From Tulasnella sp. 424 (taxonomy: Eukaryota; Basidiomycota; Agaricomycetes; Cantharellales; Tulasnellaceae): a stretch of DNA of 64,000 bases. The stretch's first letter is position 1; each line of letters begins with the position of its first letter. Below are positions 1-11,930 of the stretch, piece by piece. Under the pieces are notes generated by a model, which was not told the DNA's origin, ran no database searches, and worked only from the letters and a program-made list of their open reading frames with translations. Location: positions 186,001 through 250,000 of the forward strand of contig WSUB01000033.1 of assembly GCA_019633425.1 (NCBI GenBank). Reading direction: 5' to 3'. The position numbers were made by a program, and so were the translations under genes.

Positions 1-26
1 CAATGTGGCTGACCTGGAATTCGTAG

Positions 27-2231
27 AGGGAAAGACTTGACGGTCTGTCGAGCTTCAGGGTCCATCCCAATTCACTTAAGATCGTGTCACCCAAACCGCA
101 TGGGATTGGTGGCAAGGCCGAAGTGGTCAAGGCGACACTGAAGCGGGATGATGGAGGTGGCGAGCAGGAAGTGGCGGTGAAGAAACTTCGATACTACAAT
201 GACATCGATAAACGGAAGTTCGCTCATGTAAGCAAAATTATATTCGGAGCTTATAGCTCGGCGTTCTAACGCCCTATATTTAGGAATTTGTTCATGAAGT
301 CGAGATAGTCGCTGGATTGTCGCACAAAAACATCATTCGATTAATCGGCTTCGTCGAAGACCTGCAAAACGGACAAGCATGGACCGTCTTATCCTGGGAG
401 CCGAATGGAAATATTAGCGAATTCCTTGCAATGGGAGAACGGGAGATTCCCGAACGCATTTCTCTCGTGAGCGACGATGTACCGTGCATATGGCCGAAAA
501 CGGGAACGACCAACAGTGTCTTACTTCTAGATCAAGGATACCTTTAATGGTATCAAGTATCTTCACACACGCCAACCACCGATTTGTCATGGTGATCTGA
601 AATCAGTGAGTAACCGTTAGTTGACCTCGATTTGCGTACGCCAAGCTTGTCTCATCTCAATGGCCTTTTAGTTGAACATTCTCGTCAGCGCATCATACCG
701 TGCCATTATTAGCGACTTCGGCTCAGCCCGTCCTCTAGAGGAAACGGAAGGCAGCACAATCCACCAAGACTACACCCAGGATGTGAGCGGAGTTTCAACG
801 ACGGACGAAACCGCCGCCCGCCCTCAAGTCACGATTGCTGTGGCTGGAAATCAATTGACCCTGACCGGACCTGCCTGGTCCCTCCGATGGGTAGCCCCTG
901 AGGTTGCTATGGGGGGACGGCCTAGTTTGGCAAGTGATATCTGGGCTGCTGCCTGGGTCTGTTGGGAGGTATGTCGGCTTGCTGGTATCGGAGTTAACAG
1001 CCGTGATCGCTCATCTCTGTCGATTACCCACGTCTTAGATTATGACCAATAAGGTTCCATTTCCGGAGCTTACCGCTGAAGGGGTCATCACGCTAAAAGT
1101 CATTCAAGGGGAGGTTCCTGCCGTTCGTGAAGACACGCAGCTGTCTCAGGTTATTAGTCTTTGTAGCTTGATGACGGACTGTTGGTTACTCGATCCAACG
1201 GGTAGACCGAGCATTGTCGAATGCCGGGACCAGGTAAAATGGATCGTGAGTCATGCCTTCCTTTCATAAGAAACTTCCTGATGTACACCCGTTCGCAGCC
1301 TTCAACACCCCCATTAGAGGGACGGTTGTTAGGTTCAAAAGTCCTATCCACCACCCTCTTGCTTCAAATGGGTGAAACCCACGATCAACGGGCTAGCTAC
1401 GATGAAGCTATATCGCTGTACCAGCAAGCCTTGTCAATCGCGACGTCCACAGGTGACCAAAAAACAGGTGCAGACGCCCTGAGACGCCTGGGGGACGTCT
1501 ATTACGCTCGGTCCAAATACGAAGAGTCCAAAGAGTATTATACCAGAGCGCAGGTCATCTACGCTGGTATTCGTGCTGATTTGGGTCAAGCCAACACACT
1601 ATTCGGGCTAGCACGCGTTTGCCGTCTTCAATATAAATACAACGAGGCGGAAGAATATTACATCAAGGCGAAAAGTCTCTACACGCGTGCCGGCAATGTC
1701 GGAGGGGAAGCAAAAACGTTTCGCGGGCTGGGACGCTTATACTCTATTCGATCCCAATATGACAAAGCGAAAGAGTCCTACACCAAAGCGCTCGACATCT
1801 TTACCGCCGCCCGTAGTTACAGGGGATGGGCAAATACGCTGGTAGCCCTTGGAGACGTCCACCTTCACGAATCTAACCACGGTGAAGCTCGTGAGTCTTA
1901 CGCTCAAGCGTACGACATCCACGGGCGCATCGGGGACGACCACGGTCGAGCGAACGCGCTACAAGGGCTAGGAGACGTCTACCGTCTTCAATCCAAATAC
2001 ACCGAGGCGGAAGAATCCTACACCCAAGCGTGTGGCATCTGCGCTCGCATTGGCTATGACCACGGTCGAGCATCCTCCCTGCACGCTCTGGGCCGCCTCC
2101 ATCAAGAGCGGGACCAAAAACTAGAAGCGGCAGCATTCTATAGGGAGGCACGAGATCTCTATGCTCAGATTGGTCACTCCAGAGGCGAACGTGGTGCCTC
2201 CAATGGTCTGGCTGCGGTGTTGGAGGGGTAA
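27..2231 (+). CDS. Non-RD protein kinase fused to TPR repeats, copy 1 (5' end outside window)
   Basis: Exons 27-227, 284-466, 531-605, 672-968, 1039-1245 and 1299-2231 join in frame. The 5' exon lies upstream of the window, and the intron before base 27 ends in TAG. The kinase half shows a glycine-rich loop (HGIGGKAEVVKA), an ATP-binding Lys in VAVKKL, the catalytic loop HGDLKSLNIL, DFG (SDFGSA) and APE (RWVAPEV). The usual HRD Arg is Gly, so it is a non-RD, TKL-like kinase, and the activation segment carries an insert of about 50 residues. The last exon encodes about seven TPR units at a 40-residue period (for example GLGDVYRLQSKYTEAEESY), likely a protein-binding scaffold. The substrate is unknown. 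It is a tandem paralogue of the gene at 4389-6868; here the ORF ends in TAA where the paralogue has CAA. Confidence 0.88.
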
Positions 2232-3137
2232 ATCGCACCGGTGACCGCATATCCCGTTTCTGTCAGGCAGGGTGCCCATCTCCAAACGCCACATCGGGGC
2301 AAGTGGTCCCTGTTGGTCGCACTTCAGCTACCGAACAATCTTGGATTTAAGTCCAACGTCAGCTGGACGTTTCTTTTGCTGTCAACATAGTATCCTCTTT
2401 GCCCATTTTCTGTACTTGCTCGATTTGTTTCTGCTTTAGCTCTTCACATTTGTAGTTCATATGTAGTAATACAGGACGAATTTACGGAGATCTGTTCTCT
2501 TCAACTTTCACTTCCATATGGCGTTCCAGTCGGGAAGAAAATCCGCGCCGTCTTTCCTCGGAAGCAGCCATCTTAATCGGTTAAGGGGCCAAGTGCCCGG
2601 AGTAACTTCTGGGGGCATGCACTAGATCTTTCAGTCGACCATAAAATCATCGTTGCGGAGACAATAATTTGCTCCCCAAAATGCATTTCGCACTTCGTGG
2701 GGCGAACGCCTTTTTATATAGCTTTGTCGCCACTCATGCCTTGTATATAAAGAGTGTAGATAGCGGGTATTGATGTGTGTTCTGAGTAGCCCAAGGCAGG
2801 TAGAGCGGGAAACTAGTCCAAGTCTGGGTCAAATCGGGCGGTTATGCGAACGACGCGCGCGGGATGGTCAAATGTCCGATTTCACTACAGGGTCTTCCTT
2901 TTTCCCATTGGATCGACAAGGCGGCACCAGGTCCCGCACGCAATTTACTTTTCAACTACACATGTACACATGCAAGCCTGCAACGTCCCACACCGATCCT
3001 GCGTTGACTTGGGCCACTTTTGTGTAAGTATCGTTGCTGGCTTGGTATTCTCGGTTCCCGAGACAGGGAAGCTACGACATGTGTGGGATCGGCTCAATTG
3101 ATGTGGCTGCCAAATGTTAAGGCACTATCCCAGATTG

Positions 3138-3396
3138 GCGATCCGATCTGGGGACGGGACAATTTTGCCCTAAGCTGCCGATTTCGATTAAATCTGGTCA
3201 TTTGCAATGTAAATCCCTGNNNNNNNNNNNNNNNNNNNNNNNNNNNNNNNNNNNNNNNNNNNNNNNNNNNNNNNNNNNNNNNNNNNNNNNNNNNNNNNNN
3301 NNNNNNNNNNNNNNGCGATCCGATCTGGGGACGGGACAATTTTGCCCTAAGCTGCCGATTTCGATTAAATCTGGTCATTTGCAATGTAAATCCCTG
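3138..3396. repeat. Assembly gap (95 N) flanked by an identical 82-bp direct repeat
   Basis: Bases 3138-3219 and 3315-3396 are identical, with N from 3220 to 3314 between them. This is the pattern produced when overlapping contig ends are scaffolded without being merged. The second gap of the window has the same layout, and in both cases repeat plus N totals 177 bases. Confidence 0.85.
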
Positions 3397-3590
3397 GCTA
3401 ATATCTGTTCGTTGGGGCTGCCTTCCTGCAGCAGCGTTACAAAGCCTAGCGGACCAACCCCGACAGACCTGCTTCAAGCGTAAGCCTGAACGGCCACACG
3501 ATTTGGCCGAGCTGTTGATTTCGACTAAAACTGGTCATTTGCGATGTAAATTCCTGGCTAGTATCTTCCTGGAGCAGCATTGCAGAGTCG
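3340..3590. repeat. Degenerate tandem repeat next to the gap
   Basis: The segment from about 3340 to 3440 recurs in diverged form from about 3501 to 3590. Shared blocks include ctggtcatttgc followed by atgtaaat, then a cctggct/tatct block and a gcagca-rich block. Such local repetition could explain why the assembler broke here. No coding potential or transposase was seen. Confidence 0.55.
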
Positions 3591-4388
3591 GAATTTCCAC
3601 ATCGCGAACGGCTTGAAATGGGATATCCCCTACCCGCAAGAGACCGGCGGAAAGCGTGTCACTTTAATAGAATCTAGGGATACGATGCCGACTTGGCTTG
3701 GAATCGGCTGGGCTACGAGTCAACGCATGTTCTAAATCGAATGGGAGGCGCTTTAGCTGGGGAATGCCTTGCCCAATAGCTACATAAGCCAGAGATCCCC
3801 GACATTTTCTATAAACACTATATCTATTGGCAGATACTGTAATTATATGGAGCGGTTCATTTCGAACTATTTCCGGGCGAAGGAACAGAATTCGAAGAGC
3901 CCACGGCCTGAAGCTACCTCGCACTAAATGTTGCGATATCATGCTACCATCTACTGGCACTCAGCACGTATTCTTAAACGTAAGAGTCTACTCTCGAAAG
4001 ATTTTATCGGAGTGGTGGAAATACTCTATGGAACGTCCGAGCGACTGGAATCAGCTGGTCGAGGAGAGGGACCTGACGCTTTACACAAATAGATTGGGGC
4101 GGGACCAGACTCTCCTTGCTTTACATCCAATTTGTCGAGGTAAAATAATAATTGTAGAGGGAGGCAGTTTGGTGATCAAGTGCGCAACCGCCACAGGCAC
4201 AAGTACTTTCAAATACCGAACAATAATATTCTGCCACGAGTCCGAATTCGGACCCTTGCTTGTTCACAGTGAGGCTGTCCTGTCAACCACCTCACATCCG
4301 GACCCCCAAGCCACTCGGGCAGCGAGCTCCTTTCTCCTTCACTCCCCAACCCTCACGAGTCAAAGCATCCATCTAAAGAGTTTTTCTC

Positions 4389-6868
4389 ATGCAAAGTTTT
4401 GCATCTAAGCTCCTTGAACCATTTAGCGCCCTTCGCATCCGGAGTTCGAAATCTAGATCTCGCACACCTACAATTGACAAAAAACCTAGCGAAGAGAGCA
4501 GTCGGGATCCAAGCCAAAATGTTAAAAATGAAGCTACTGACCAAGGGATACCGAGGAAGCTCACTACCGTGAGTCATATTTCCGTTCCGCGTTCCGAAGG
4601 CGGATTAGACCACTGATCCAGAGTTCGTAGAGGGAAAGACTTGACGACTTGTCGAGCTTCAGGGTCCATCCCAATTCAATTAAAGTCCTGTCACCCAAAC
4701 CGCATGGGATTGGTGGCAAGGCTGAAGTGGTCAAGGCGACACTGAAGCGGGATGATGGAGGTGGCGAGCAGGAAGTGGCGGTGAAGAAGCTTCGATACTA
4801 CAATGACATCGATAAGCGGAAGTTCGCTAATGTAAGCAAAATTATATTCGGAGCTTATAGTTCGGCGTTTAACGCCCTATATTTAGGAATTTGTTCATGA
4901 AGTCGAGATAGTCGCTGGATTGTCGCATAAGAACATCATTCGATTAATCGGCTTCGTCGAAGACCTGCCAAACGGACAGGCATGGACCGTCTTATCCTGG
5001 GAGCCGAATGGAAATATTAGCGAATTCCTTGCAACGGGGGAATGGGAGATTCCCGAGCGCATTTCTCTCGTGAGCGACGATGTACCATGGCGGGAAATGA
5101 GAACGACCAACACTGCCTTTCTTCTAGATCAAAGATACCTTTAATGGTATCAAGTATCTTCACACTCGCCAACCACCGATTTGTCATGGTGATCTGAAAT
5201 CAGTGAGTAACCGGTGGTTGATCTCGATTTGCGCACGCCAAGCTTGTCTCATCTCAATGGCCTCTTAGCTGAACATTCTCGTCAGCGCGTCATACCGTGC
5301 TATTATTAGCGACTTCGGCTCAGCCCGTACTCTGGAGGAAATAGAAGGCAGCGCGATCGACCGAGACTACACCCCGGAGGTGGGCGGAGTTTCAACGACG
5401 CACGAAAGCGCCGCCCGCCCTCAAGTCACGATTGCTGTGACCGGAAGTCAGTTGACCCTAACCGGACCTGCCTGGTCCCTCCGATGGGTGGCTCCTGAGG
5501 TTGTTATGGGGAAACGGCCTAGTTTGGCAAGTGATATCTGGGCGGGTGGCTGGGTCTGTTGGGAGGTATGTCGGCTTGCTGGTATCAGAATTTACAGCCG
5601 TGATCGCTCATTTCTGTCGATTACCCGCGTCTTAGATTATGACAAACAAAGTCCCATTTCCGGAGCTTACCGCTGAAGGGGTCATCACGCTAAAAGTCAT
5701 TCAAGGGGAGGTTCCTGCTGTTCGTGAAGACACGCAGCTGTCTCAGGTTATGAGTCTTTGCAGCTTGATGACGGACTGTTGGTTGCTCAATCCAACGGGA
5801 AGACCGAGCATCGCTGAATGCATGGACCAGGTAAAATCGATCGTGAGTTTTGTTTTCCTTTAATTAAGAAACTTCCTGATGTACGCCCGTTCGCAGCCTT
5901 CAACACCCCCATTAGAGGGAGGGTCGTCAGGCTCTAAAGTCCTATCCGCCACCCTTTTACTTCAAATGGGTAAAAACCACTACCTACAGGCTAGCCACGA
6001 TAAAGCTATATCGCTGTTTCAACAAGCCTTGTCAATCGCGACGTCCGCAGGTGATCAAGAAACAAGTGCAGATGCCCTGGAACGCCTGGGGGCCGCCTAC
6101 TGTGCTCGGGCCAAATACGAAGAGTCCAAAGAGTATTATACAAGAGCGCAGGTCATCTACGCTGGTATTGGGGCCGATTTGGGTCAAGCCAACACACTAT
6201 TCGGGCTAGCAGGTGTTTGCCGTCTTCAATACAAATACAACGAGGCGGAAGAATATTACATCAAAGCGGAAAGTCTCTACACCCGTATCGGCAATTTCAG
6301 AGGCAAAGCAAAAACGTTCCGCGGGCTGGGACACGTCTACTGTCGTCGATCCCAATATGCCAAGGCGAAAGAGTCCTACAACAAAGCGCTCGACATCTCT
6401 ACCGCTACCCGCGATTACCAGCAATGGGCAAACACGCTTCATGGTCTTGGAGATATCCACTTTCGCGAATCCAACTACGGTGAAGCTCGTGAGTTTTTCG
6501 CTCAAGCGTACGACATCTACGGTCGTATCGGGGATGACCAGGGCCGAGCAAACACGCTGAAAGGGCTGGGAGACGTCTACCGTCTTCAATCCAAATACAC
6601 CGAGGCAGAAGAATCCTACACCGAAGCGTGTGATATCGGCGCTCGCATTGGCCATGACTTAGGTCGAGCAAACTCGCTGCGTGGTCTTGGCCTGCTCCAT
6701 CAAAAGCGGGACCGAAAACTAGAAGCGGCAGCATTCTATAGGGAGGCACGAGATCTATATGCTCAAATTGGTCGCTCCAGAGACGAACGAAGTGCCTCCA
6801 ATAGTCTGGCCGACGTGTTGGAGGGGCAAATCGCACCGGCGACCACATATCCCGTTTCTGCTGGTTAA
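4389..6868 (+). CDS. Non-RD protein kinase fused to TPR repeats, copy 2 (complete)
   Basis: Seven exons: 4389-4568, 4631-4831, 4887-5069, 5128-5202, 5269-5565, 5636-5842 and 5897-6868, giving 704 residues. Exon 1 is basic and Ser-rich (about 60 residues). The kinase domain spans about 80-380: nucleotide-loop HGIGG, Lys about 112, HGDLKS with Asp about 210, DFG Asp about 228. The HRD Arg is Gly. The TPR region spans about 400-690 with roughly seven 40-residue units. No signal peptide or TM segment was seen, so it is probably cytosolic. Intron positions match copy 1 exactly. The C-terminus is 13 residues longer than in copy 1 because TAA is replaced by CAA. Role unknown; the architecture suggests signalling through a TPR scaffold. 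Confidence 0.9.
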
Positions 6869-7868
6869 GGTGGCCCACCTCCAAACGCCAAATCGGGGTA
6901 AGTGGTCCCGGTTGGTCGCACTTCAGCTGCCGATCCATCTTGAATTTAGTTCCAACGCCAGCTGGACGTTTCTTTTTGCTGCCAACCTAGTATCCTCTCT
7001 GCCCATTTTCTGTACTTGCCCGGTTTCTATCTGCTATAGCTCTTTACATTGTAGTTCATCGTAGTATTACAGGACGAATCTAGGGAGATCCGTTTTCACT
7101 TCTATCATAGGGCGTCCCAGTTGGGAAGATAACCGCGCCGTCTTTTCCTCAGCAGCAGCCATCTTAAGCAATTCTCAGCCCAGGCATGAATACGGTAAAG
7201 GATCTGTTGAGGGGGAACGGAGCCCAGGATAAGTTCTGGTGGGCGCACTAGATCTCTGAGTCGACCACAAAATCGTCGTCGCGGAGACAAGTTCAAAATG
7301 CTCTTCGCACTTCGTGGGGCGAACACCTTTCTTTTTTAGCTCAGTGCTTTGTCGTGCCGAGGTGACGAGAACCAATCACAGGCTCGACAGAACCCTCGCG
7401 ACCTGCTCCGCGTCGGCGCCTTCTAGCTTAACATGTCATTTATGTCTGACCATGCAACTGTGTCTTTCGAGACTAGTTCCTCTGCAAAATTCTCAAATTT
7501 TCAGATTGTTCCACGGCTCGCCTTGCTGAATGCACTAATTAAACCTCGGCTTCGGTCCTTCTATACGATTGCCACCTCGTCGGCTGGCCTGTTGATAATT
7601 GGTGGTCGTCGAGTCGCGGGTTCTTCAAAGTCGAAATGAGTCATCGTCGTTGGGGACATCGGGGATGTCTGTCATCAAGTGCCGAACGCGTATCGGACGT
7701 CCGGGTCACACGGTGGTATCGGCGGCATGTTCGCCGAGGGGCTTGGGTGGTCCGGACTCCAACAAAAACCCGTTCCGCTCTGACGACGATCCCAGAACGC
7801 GCGATTTTCACGACGACCTCCCCACCTTCAACTCTTCCTCTCTTGACGCCCTCAAACGACTCTGAAGA
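6869..7868. other. Intergenic spacer after kinase-TPR copy 2
   Basis: The first 480 bp or so is the duplicated 3' flank shared with copy 1, including similar ctttgtcg-containing blocks near the end. The remainder is the presumed promoter and leader of the SUR7/PalI-type gene. Short open frames are present but none has splice support or a recognisable product. Confidence 0.55.
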
Positions 7869-8768
7869 ATGAGACCCAGCCCCGGAGCCATTATCGTATT
7901 GGTGGCTACGATCCTTAGCTTGCTCGTTACAATTAGCGCACCATACGTTCGTGCGTTCGATGACGTCCGTGTCTCTTTCTCTGGCACCGCCGCCTCTGGA
8001 GAGAACGATGCTATTAACCAGTTCAGAGTATGTATATCGTCATCTTACCGCCTTAGCGCCTGTATCTCTGACCGATTTTACCACCTGGTTCCCTTTTTTC
8101 GCGGACCTGTTTGGCCCCGTCATAGCTCGGTATCTGGGGCTTCTGCCAAAGGATGATCTCCAACGGCGACTGGGTATGCCAGAACACTGGACTTGCCTAC
8201 TCCTACGGAGTCCAGGGTGCGAATGGCAACCAACAGTGGGTTGGAAGCAGCTGGACTCGCGGTCTGGTTATGAGTGCGGTCGCGACTGGCTTCCTCGTCA
8301 TTACCACCGCCGTCGCTTTCACCAAGCATCACATGTGAGCGCTTTGCACACGAAAAGGATGTCTAATAGTTCTCTGACTGTTACATCGTCTTCATTAGCA
8401 TCGCTGCCCTCTTGAGCTGGTGGAGCGGTTTGGTGACCTTCATCTTCATGGCCATCAACCTTGCCCTTTACCTCAAGGTCCGCGCCCAAATGCGCCACCT
8501 TGGCACCATTGAGAACACCGATTTCGGACCTGGGTACGTCCACACATTACTACACGCGTTATCGTCGTGTCTGTGCCTCTTAGTGGCTTGCACTCACGGC
8601 ACATCCCCCCTGGCCAGGTTCTGGATGTCGCTCGCCGTCTTGATCCTCACCCTAGCTGCAGGCTTTGTTCTTCTCATCCAGCACCGTCGCGCACGGACTG
8701 GCGTCGATACCGGCTCGTCTTACCGTTACGCCTCAAACGGTGGATTCTTCAGCAGGTTCCGCAAGTAG
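7869..8768 (+). CDS. SUR7/PalI (Rim9)-type four-TM membrane protein
   Basis: Exons 7869-8027, 8126-8334, 8399-8533 and 8618-8768 give 217 residues. TM1 lies at about 8-28, followed by an extracellular loop carrying the family's W-G-x-C core (GIWGFCQ) and a second Cys (DWVCQN). TM2, TM3 and TM4 follow (cores GFLVITTAVAF, FIFMAINLALYL and LAVLILTLAAGFVLL), with a short basic cytosolic tail. This claudin-like topology is that of fungal SUR7/PalI proteins, which act in eisosomes or in pH/ion sensing at the plasma membrane. The first intron (98 nt) is longer than most in the window; its acceptor was chosen because it restores the conserved loop. Which subfamily (Sur7, Fmp45 or PalI/Rim9) is uncertain. 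Confidence 0.85.
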
Positions 8769-9233
8769 AAACAGGGCATAGCACCCAGGTTTCCATAAGA
8801 ATGCAAATGACCCTATAGGGACCATTATTGCTCAAGAGTCAAGTGTGTGAGAGAGAGATACCCCCCGTTTTCTTGGAAATATGTTTTTTATTTATTTGTG
8901 GACGATCCACCTGTGATTTCACATTCCCTCCCCCTGTTTCCCGGCGCTATGGATGCCCATTTTGTAGTCGCACGTTTACTCGTACTTTTGCGTAATTTTG
9001 ACGTCTTCTCTGTTTGAGCGGCGGTTAATCAACCCTTCATCTGAGTTCGCGCATCAGCTGGGAGGGTGCACGAGGCCTGTCGGTTGTTTACTCGCCCGCC
9101 ACATCGCGTTGCAGCTCGGCGACTTCCTCGTGAAGTAAGTCGCGCGGCGTTCGGCTCTCTTTCCTCCACCTCCTTTTTCTACCCACCACCAACGACCTTT
9201 CACGATTCTGCACGATCAAACTCTCATTCACTA
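8769..9233. other. Intergenic region, SUR7-type to hydrolase gene
   Basis: Probable 3' UTR of the upstream gene followed by the promoter and leader of the hydrolase gene. An in-frame upstream ATG at 9066 could extend the hydrolase by 56 residues; the downstream ATG at 9234 was preferred because the acidic, Ser-rich N-terminus starts there. Confidence 0.5.
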
Positions 9234-11930
9234 ATGGCCTCCATGGCCGACGACTTTGACAGTCGCCGCCGAGCTTCTTCAAGCCGTAGAAGCCCCTTCC
9301 AGGGCGTACCAACTACCGGCTCTTCAAGTCCTTATCGTTTCCCGAAAATCCAACCTCTACCGAACATCGCCGACATGACTTTCGAGGACGATGATGACCC
9401 AGATCTTTCTCAAGGGGATGTGATTCAAGTGGAAGAAGAGCCAGAACGTTTCGCTGCGACCATTCGAACTGCAGCATCGGATTCCGGGAACGATGCCGGA
9501 CGGCTGACTTCGGACGAAGAGGACGTCGAAGAGAAGAAGACCCGAAGCACCAAGTGGCATTCAACAGAGATTAGGTCACGAACACGGCGTGATAGCTTGA
9601 GGAGGAGGGGGAACAGTCTCGGCTCAGTCTCATCCTTGCTCGTCGACCCGGGCCGGAAATTGCATCAACCTCTCCGAACACGCATCGTCAGGATACTGTG
9701 TTGGCAGCTTCTGCTTAGCATGGTAGTATGCCTGCCTTTTTTACTGATCGCCGACTTCAGTGAGTATCTGCTTTCTCATTTCCATTTTGCATTTCGTGGG
9801 ATTTGGCTGGTTTACGTTTCGAGTGTCTCCACTTTTGTTTTCGGCCCTGCTTTAACCTTTTTCAAAAACCTTTGACTTGTTCCTCCTTATTCCATGGCAC
9901 CAAGAGCCCGCAATACTAACCAAGATATGGAATATTTCCGTAACCATCCCAGTCCCTTTCCTCAACGTCATCACCATCCCAATAACGTCGATTTTTGGGA
10001 TCGTCCTGTTCTTCGACCTCGCATTCATTGCATACCTGATGCTCGCCCAAACTGACCCACCAGATTCAGTCACACTCCCGTTTCTACCTTGGGATCCCAA
10101 GCTTGTATGGAGGGTCAATTACGTGCTGTATAGGTGGCTCCGGGTCGCCATACGCGTCGTTCCCAAGCTGATGAGGGACTGGGCGATTCGGAGGATGTTG
10201 AAACCAAAACGAGGGGTCGAAGACCCAAATGTGTACGTGCTTTTCTCCCCTCTTTATAAGGCCCTTAGATTGACGATAATCTACGCTTCAGAACAAGTAA
10301 TATACACTACGGGTCAGCAAGACCACGGAAGCGTCTCGATGTCTATCGTGCAACTCCCAAGCCGAAACCCACAGGCCTTGCCGACCAACAATCGTCATCA
10401 TCACGCTTATCTTCATTAAGCCCTACCATATCGAGGATTTTGAAATCTACCATCCTTCCTGCGCCGGGAATCGGTGGACCGGCGGGGGACCTTGTGCTCG
10501 CTCGAAACACCACCGGAGACGGGAACGTCCTCTCACCAGTCATCGTGTTCTTCCACTCTCCTCAACTTGGGCCTATTAAGGGGAAGAGGTGGATGTACGA
10601 AAGCCTGGGCAGAAACCTTGCGGATATGGGATATACGGTCGTCATTCCCGACTTGACTTCCTACCCTGAGGGCAAAACGAAACAAATGATCCAGGACGTG
10701 AGGAGGGTTTTGAATTGGACGATGATTAATATCCGGTAGGTGTCCGGGCGCTGTTAATTGGAGTATTACGTCGCTGACTTGACGTTTGTAGGAGGTATGG
10801 AGGGGATCCTACCTTGATCCATGTTATGGGGCACAGGTACAAAATTGGCTCTCTTGCTCACGTCTCTTGCTAACTTCGCCCCTGATATAGCTTGGGAGGG
10901 CATCTTGCACTGCTCACCGTCCTTCAAGAGGCCATCGTAGCGTCCCGAGACAAAATCGACGACCCAGATGTTGAGATGGCTAATGGGCTTCGGGAACTGA
11001 AGATCTATGATCGGGCAGTTCGACTTCCCCAGATACAAGGTCTAATATTGTAGGTGGGAACGAAGAGCTGTGCTGGGCACTCGGTTAACAGTTCGCGCTA
11101 GGCTCGCACCGATCTGTGATGTGAACGACCAGATAATACAGGAGGCAGCAAGGTACGCTCCACCGTCCAAGGTCCCCGATATGCAATTACTGAATTTTCC
11201 ACCTTTTTCAGAGGTGCAGCACATCTTTCCAAGTCGAGACGAATCCTCGGACCCAGCCACACTCGGGCCATGTTTCACTCGGTGCGAACAAGGTGATGAA
11301 CCACCGAAAGGATGCGCTAACCCCCACTTCGCTTTTAGCCCGTTCACGTCTTGCACGCTTCCAGGTGCGCCTAACGTAAAGATTTGCAATTTTGTTGGCG
11401 TTGACGAGGGTTTTGCTTTAGAAACGTGATCGACCTCAATCTGCTCCCTCGCAAGACCCTGTTCATTCATGGGTGCGTTCGCCACGTGTGGCTCAGGAAG
11501 GCAGAAAGCTAATAGACGTGCTATAGTGGTCTCGATGAAGAGGTTCCGCACTTCCAATCAGAATTGATGAAGGAGATGATGCATGGCGTCGGACTTCCGT
11601 TTGTCCGCTGCAGAATTTATCCTCTGGGACATGTCGATGTTGTCACCGGTGAGTCGAGCGGAGTTCGACATACCCTCGATTCGGGTATTGACGGGAATGC
11701 CATTTTACTCTTCAGCTTTGATGATGAACCAGGATGAACCGTGCTCTTCTTCCATTATTGACGATCGTAAGTACACATCGGCGTTGCCTATTCCGACGCG
11801 TCACTTACCGCCGAATTCATCTTTCGCAAGTGACTGCTTTCATGGCTTTGTAACCATTTGTGTTTCCGTTGCACGCTCTAATCACAATTCTTGGCCGACA
11901 GGACGCCAAGAGCGTCTGGTCTTCGTTTAA
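9234..11930 (+). CDS. Membrane-anchored alpha/beta hydrolase (carboxylesterase-like)
   Basis: Twelve exons: 9234-9759, 9905-10232, 10292-10735, 10792-10836, 10891-11049, 11102-11152, 11212-11281, 11339-11364, 11422-11472, 11527-11648, 11716-11766 and 11902-11930 (633 residues). The N-terminal 140 residues are polar and acidic. Hydrophobic segments at the end of exon 1 and in exon 2 should anchor it in a membrane. The hydrolase begins at IHYGSARPRKRLDVYRA, a signature of BD-FAE/isoprenylcysteine-methylesterase-like enzymes. The catalytic triad is visible as Ser about 448 (GHSLGGH), Asp about 570 (GLDEEVP) and His about 602 (PLGHVDV). The substrate cannot be told. Exon 8 is only 26 nt and was chosen because it restores frame. 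The last exon is the least certain. Confidence 0.82.

Larger units (their letters stand above)
2232..4388. other. Spacer between kinase-TPR paralogues, repeat-bearing
   Basis: No credible gene was seen. Bases 2232 to about 2735 resemble the 3' flank of the second paralogue (6869 to about 7345), so the duplicated unit extends about 500 bp past the stop codon. A TATA-like tatataaa occurs near 2745 with no gene clearly attached. An assembly gap and degenerate repeats occupy 3138-3590. The final part is the presumed promoter of the second paralogue. Confidence 0.6.

Noticed and set aside
3827..4408. Plus-strand 193-codon frame before kinase-TPR copy 2
   Set aside because: It runs into the start exon of the kinase-TPR gene in another frame and shows no family resemblance.
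4569..4630. Apparent stop TAG just upstream of the kinase region in both copies
   Set aside because: The TAG is the 3' end of intron 1 (donor GTGAGT at 4569 in copy 2); splicing there keeps frame, so the genes are not broken.
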